Of a stretch of DNA of 64,000 nt, positions 62,129 to 64,000 are shown piece after piece. Location: NCBI GenBank assembly GCA_014607495.2, contig CP053149.1, positions 12,908,120 to 12,972,119 on the forward strand, read 5' to 3'. How positions within the stretch are numbered: position 1 is the stretch's first letter; each line of letters starts with the position of its first letter. The notes under the pieces are model-generated. The model did no database searches and had not been told where the DNA came from. It saw only the letters and a program-made list of their open reading frames with translations. The position numbers were made by a program, and so were the translations under genes. Origin of the DNA: Carposina sasakii (Eukaryota > Arthropoda > Insecta > Lepidoptera > Carposinidae).

Positions 62129-62886
62129 TATAATAATATAACAAAAAATAATATGCATCATTCCCCCATTATCAACCATATTGGTAAGAAGACAATCATT
62201 ATGAAATTTGTAAAGCAACCTCAAACATTAAGCGTTAAAAACATTTGTGTTGAACCGCAAAATGTAAGTCATCGTCATAACAAACTATTGCCGAATACAA
62301 TTCGTTGTATTATTTGTGGGCCTTCGAATTGTGGGAAGACTAATTTAATGATTGGTTTAATTTTACATGAAAATGGGTTGAAGTTCAATAATATTTATGT
62401 TTATTCCAAAACTCTTTATCAACCAAAGTATATTTTTCTTGAATCAGTTTTGAAAAGAGTGTCTGGTGTATCATTTCTTAATTTAGTGAAAATGATCAAG
62501 TACTAAGTACACATGATGCCAAACCTCATTCTGTAATAATATTTGATGATATTGCTTGTGAAAATCAAAGCAATGTTCGAGATTATTTTGCAATGGGTAG
62601 ACATAAAAATATAGATTCCTTCTATTTAAATCAAACTTACAGTAAAATTCCTAAACAACTAATTAGGGATAATACTAATTTAATTATTATTTTTAAGCAA
62701 GACGAAATCAACATGAAACATATATACGATGAACATGCTTACACAGATATGACGTGGTTTGAGTTTCGGAAAATGTGCGCAAAAATTTGGGAGAAACCAT
62801 ATAATTACTTAGTAATCAACAAAGATTGTAGCAAGAACAAAGGATGCTATCGTAATAAATTCGATACTTTTGTAGTCTTTGATTGA
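62120..62886 (+). pseudogene. Polinton/Maverick-like packaging ATPase, frame-broken
   Basis: The first reading frame (62120-62506) contains a Walker A motif, GPSNCGKT, at 62318-62341. It then runs into a stop. The family-like continuation is in another frame from about 62500, with a Walker B-like strand VIIFDDIA at 62533-62556 and a downstream ORF at 62593-62886. A single-base indel between about 62470 and 62505 explains this. The order of motifs and the neighbouring ORF fit the FtsK/HerA-type DNA-packaging ATPases of Polinton (Maverick) virus-like elements in arthropod genomes. The element is truncated by the window edge. Assignment rests on motifs and recollection of the family. Confidence 0.6.
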
Positions 62887-62995
62887 TATTTACATATTTA
62901 TTATGTACATAAATATATATATATATATATGAATGTTTTATTCTTACCATATTATTATCAATTGACACACGGTAGATAGCATAACAAATTTCAAA

Positions 62996-63934
62996 ATGGA
63001 ACAATCATTAAAACATAAAATTGTGAACGCTGCTGAAGCTGTAAAGAGAAAAGTTCGCAAAATGCGTGACCTCGAAATGGATCGTAACAAAACATTGGAA
63101 TCGGTCTTCAAACCTGTAACAGATCCTCTTAACGAAATTGTTCAACACAAATACAACACAAAGGTTTATAAGAAATTAAGTGAACCCTTAATGTCATCAA
63201 AAATGGAGGATGAGAACAAGTCGGTTATGAATAAAACATTAAAAAGAAAATCAAGCATCACTTATGACGATTATGCAACAGAGGAAGAAGAAATTAATAA
63301 CGATGAAACTGATGATGAAACTTCTGACGGAAATGAATCTTTTAAGTCTATGGATTCTTATGTTGGAAAAAATACATCATCGTGGTCTTTATCTTCTGAG
63401 GTACTAGATAACGTACCTTTTGGAGTAAGAATTACGAAGGGAAAATTAATGCTTGGTTCGAGTCCAATCGAATTTAATGATAACAGTATTGCTGTAGCAG
63501 GAAAGACGTATGAAACTACATCGGGCTTAAAACAACTTTTGCTCAAGAAAACCCCTGATCTAAGTATTATAACAAGTAACGATTTAAAAAAATATAAGAC
63601 GATGTTAATAGATACTAATGCACATCGACGAGACTATGATCCAGAAAAACCTATAAAAAGTAATAAGGGTCAGAAGTACTTGCAAATTATTAAACCACTA
63701 TTCCGTATGAGTAAAGAGTCACCTAGTACTATCACACAAAGGAAAGGAGAAGGTTTACCTATTCAGAAGCAATGGAAGAAAAATGTAGATTTTGTATATT
63801 GGGATGATCCGAACGAACTTGTTGATAGGTTAAAGTTGTTGATTGCATCCAAAGATGCTGGTAACACTGGACTAGATAACGAAATAATATCTATTGTAGA
63901 AGAATTACGTGAGAGTGGTATTGTCAATCAATAA
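62996..63934 (+). CDS. Polinton-associated hypothetical protein (312 aa)
   Basis: Uninterrupted ORF 110 nt after the broken ATPase, same strand. Its N-terminus is basic and helical (LKHKIVNAAEAVKRKVRK), followed by an acidic Glu/Asp/Ser stretch (about 96-118), a middle beta-rich block and a conserved-looking C-terminus (FVYWDDPNELVDRLKLLIAS). I recall this C-terminal motif as common among multi-copy arthropod proteins next to Polinton ATPases, and I know of no defined biochemical role. Being intact next to a broken ATPase, the copy may be young or may be mobilised in trans. Confidence 0.6.
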   Translation: MEQSLKHKIVNAAEAVKRKVRKMRDLEMDRNKTLESVFKPVTDPLNEIVQHKYNTKVYKKLSEPLMSSKMEDENKSVMNKTLKRKSSITYDDYATEEEEINNDETDDETSDGNESFKSMDSYVGKNTSSWSLSSEVLDNVPFGVRITKGKLMLGSSPIEFNDNSIAVAGKTYETTSGLKQLLLKKTPDLSIITSNDLKKYKTMLIDTNAHRRDYDPEKPIKSNKGQKYLQIIKPLFRMSKESPSTITQRKGEGLPIQKQWKKNVDFVYWDDPNELVDRLKLLIASKDAGNTGLDNEIISIVEELRESGIVNQ

Positions 63935-64000
63935 ATGTTGATGTAAAACTTAGTTTAGTTCACTTTACTTTCAACCTTTCAGCTTATTTAATCTCAACAT

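Overview
The window looks like a nuclear chromosome segment from a lepidopteran insect. The evidence is compact GT-AG split genes whose products match insect families, Lep1/Helitron-like repeats ending in CTAGT, RTE-type LINE tails ending in a (TGA)n run, and many short TIR elements filling AT-rich introns and spacers. No rRNA gene, functional tRNA gene or CRISPR array is visible.

Layout, left to right. (1) 2325-8894, minus: N-terminal exons of an ABHD2-type alpha/beta hydrolase (Hydr2), which runs off the left edge. (2) 8.9-16.7 kb: spacer rich in DNA transposons, including a 1.95 kb TA-flanked element carrying a broken ORF and its own inverted copy. (3) 16740-22271, minus: Additional sex combs (Asx), 7 exons, 1030 aa, with DEUBAD and C-terminal PHD. 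(4) 23780-29554, plus: Rm62/DDX5-type DEAD-box helicase, divergent from Asx, with two possible C-termini. (5) 31591-37617, plus: Tpgs2, 5 exons, with the intronless tRNA-dihydrouridine synthase gene Dus3 (33809-32085, minus) nested in its first intron. (6) 39926-52785, minus: varicose (vari), a MAGUK scaffold of septate junctions, 12 exons, convergent with Tpgs2. (7) 54702-59386, plus: urate oxidase (Uro), 5 exons, peroxisomal signal SHL. (8) 59.4-62 kb: spacer with an 840 bp TIR element. (9) 62.1-63.9 kb: Polinton/Maverick-like genes (a frame-broken packaging-type ATPase and an intact 312-codon ORF), continuing past the right edge.

The host genes do not form a pathway: they are chromatin (Asx), RNA (Rm62, Dus3), microtubule modification (Tpgs2), cell junction (vari), purine catabolism (Uro) and lipid hydrolase (Hydr2) functions. 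The splice junctions of all six multi-exon genes were traced by eye and every exon join kept the reading frame. The two most notable gene-level features are a GC-AG alternative 3' exon in Rm62 (predicted 584 and 988 aa products) and a second GC-AG intron in vari. The most notable non-genic features are the self-inverted transposon at 13.4-15.3 kb, an 840/446 bp pair of parent and deletion-derivative TIR elements about 50 kb apart, and an inverted tandem array of GCCGCCATTTTGAA motifs in a vari intron.
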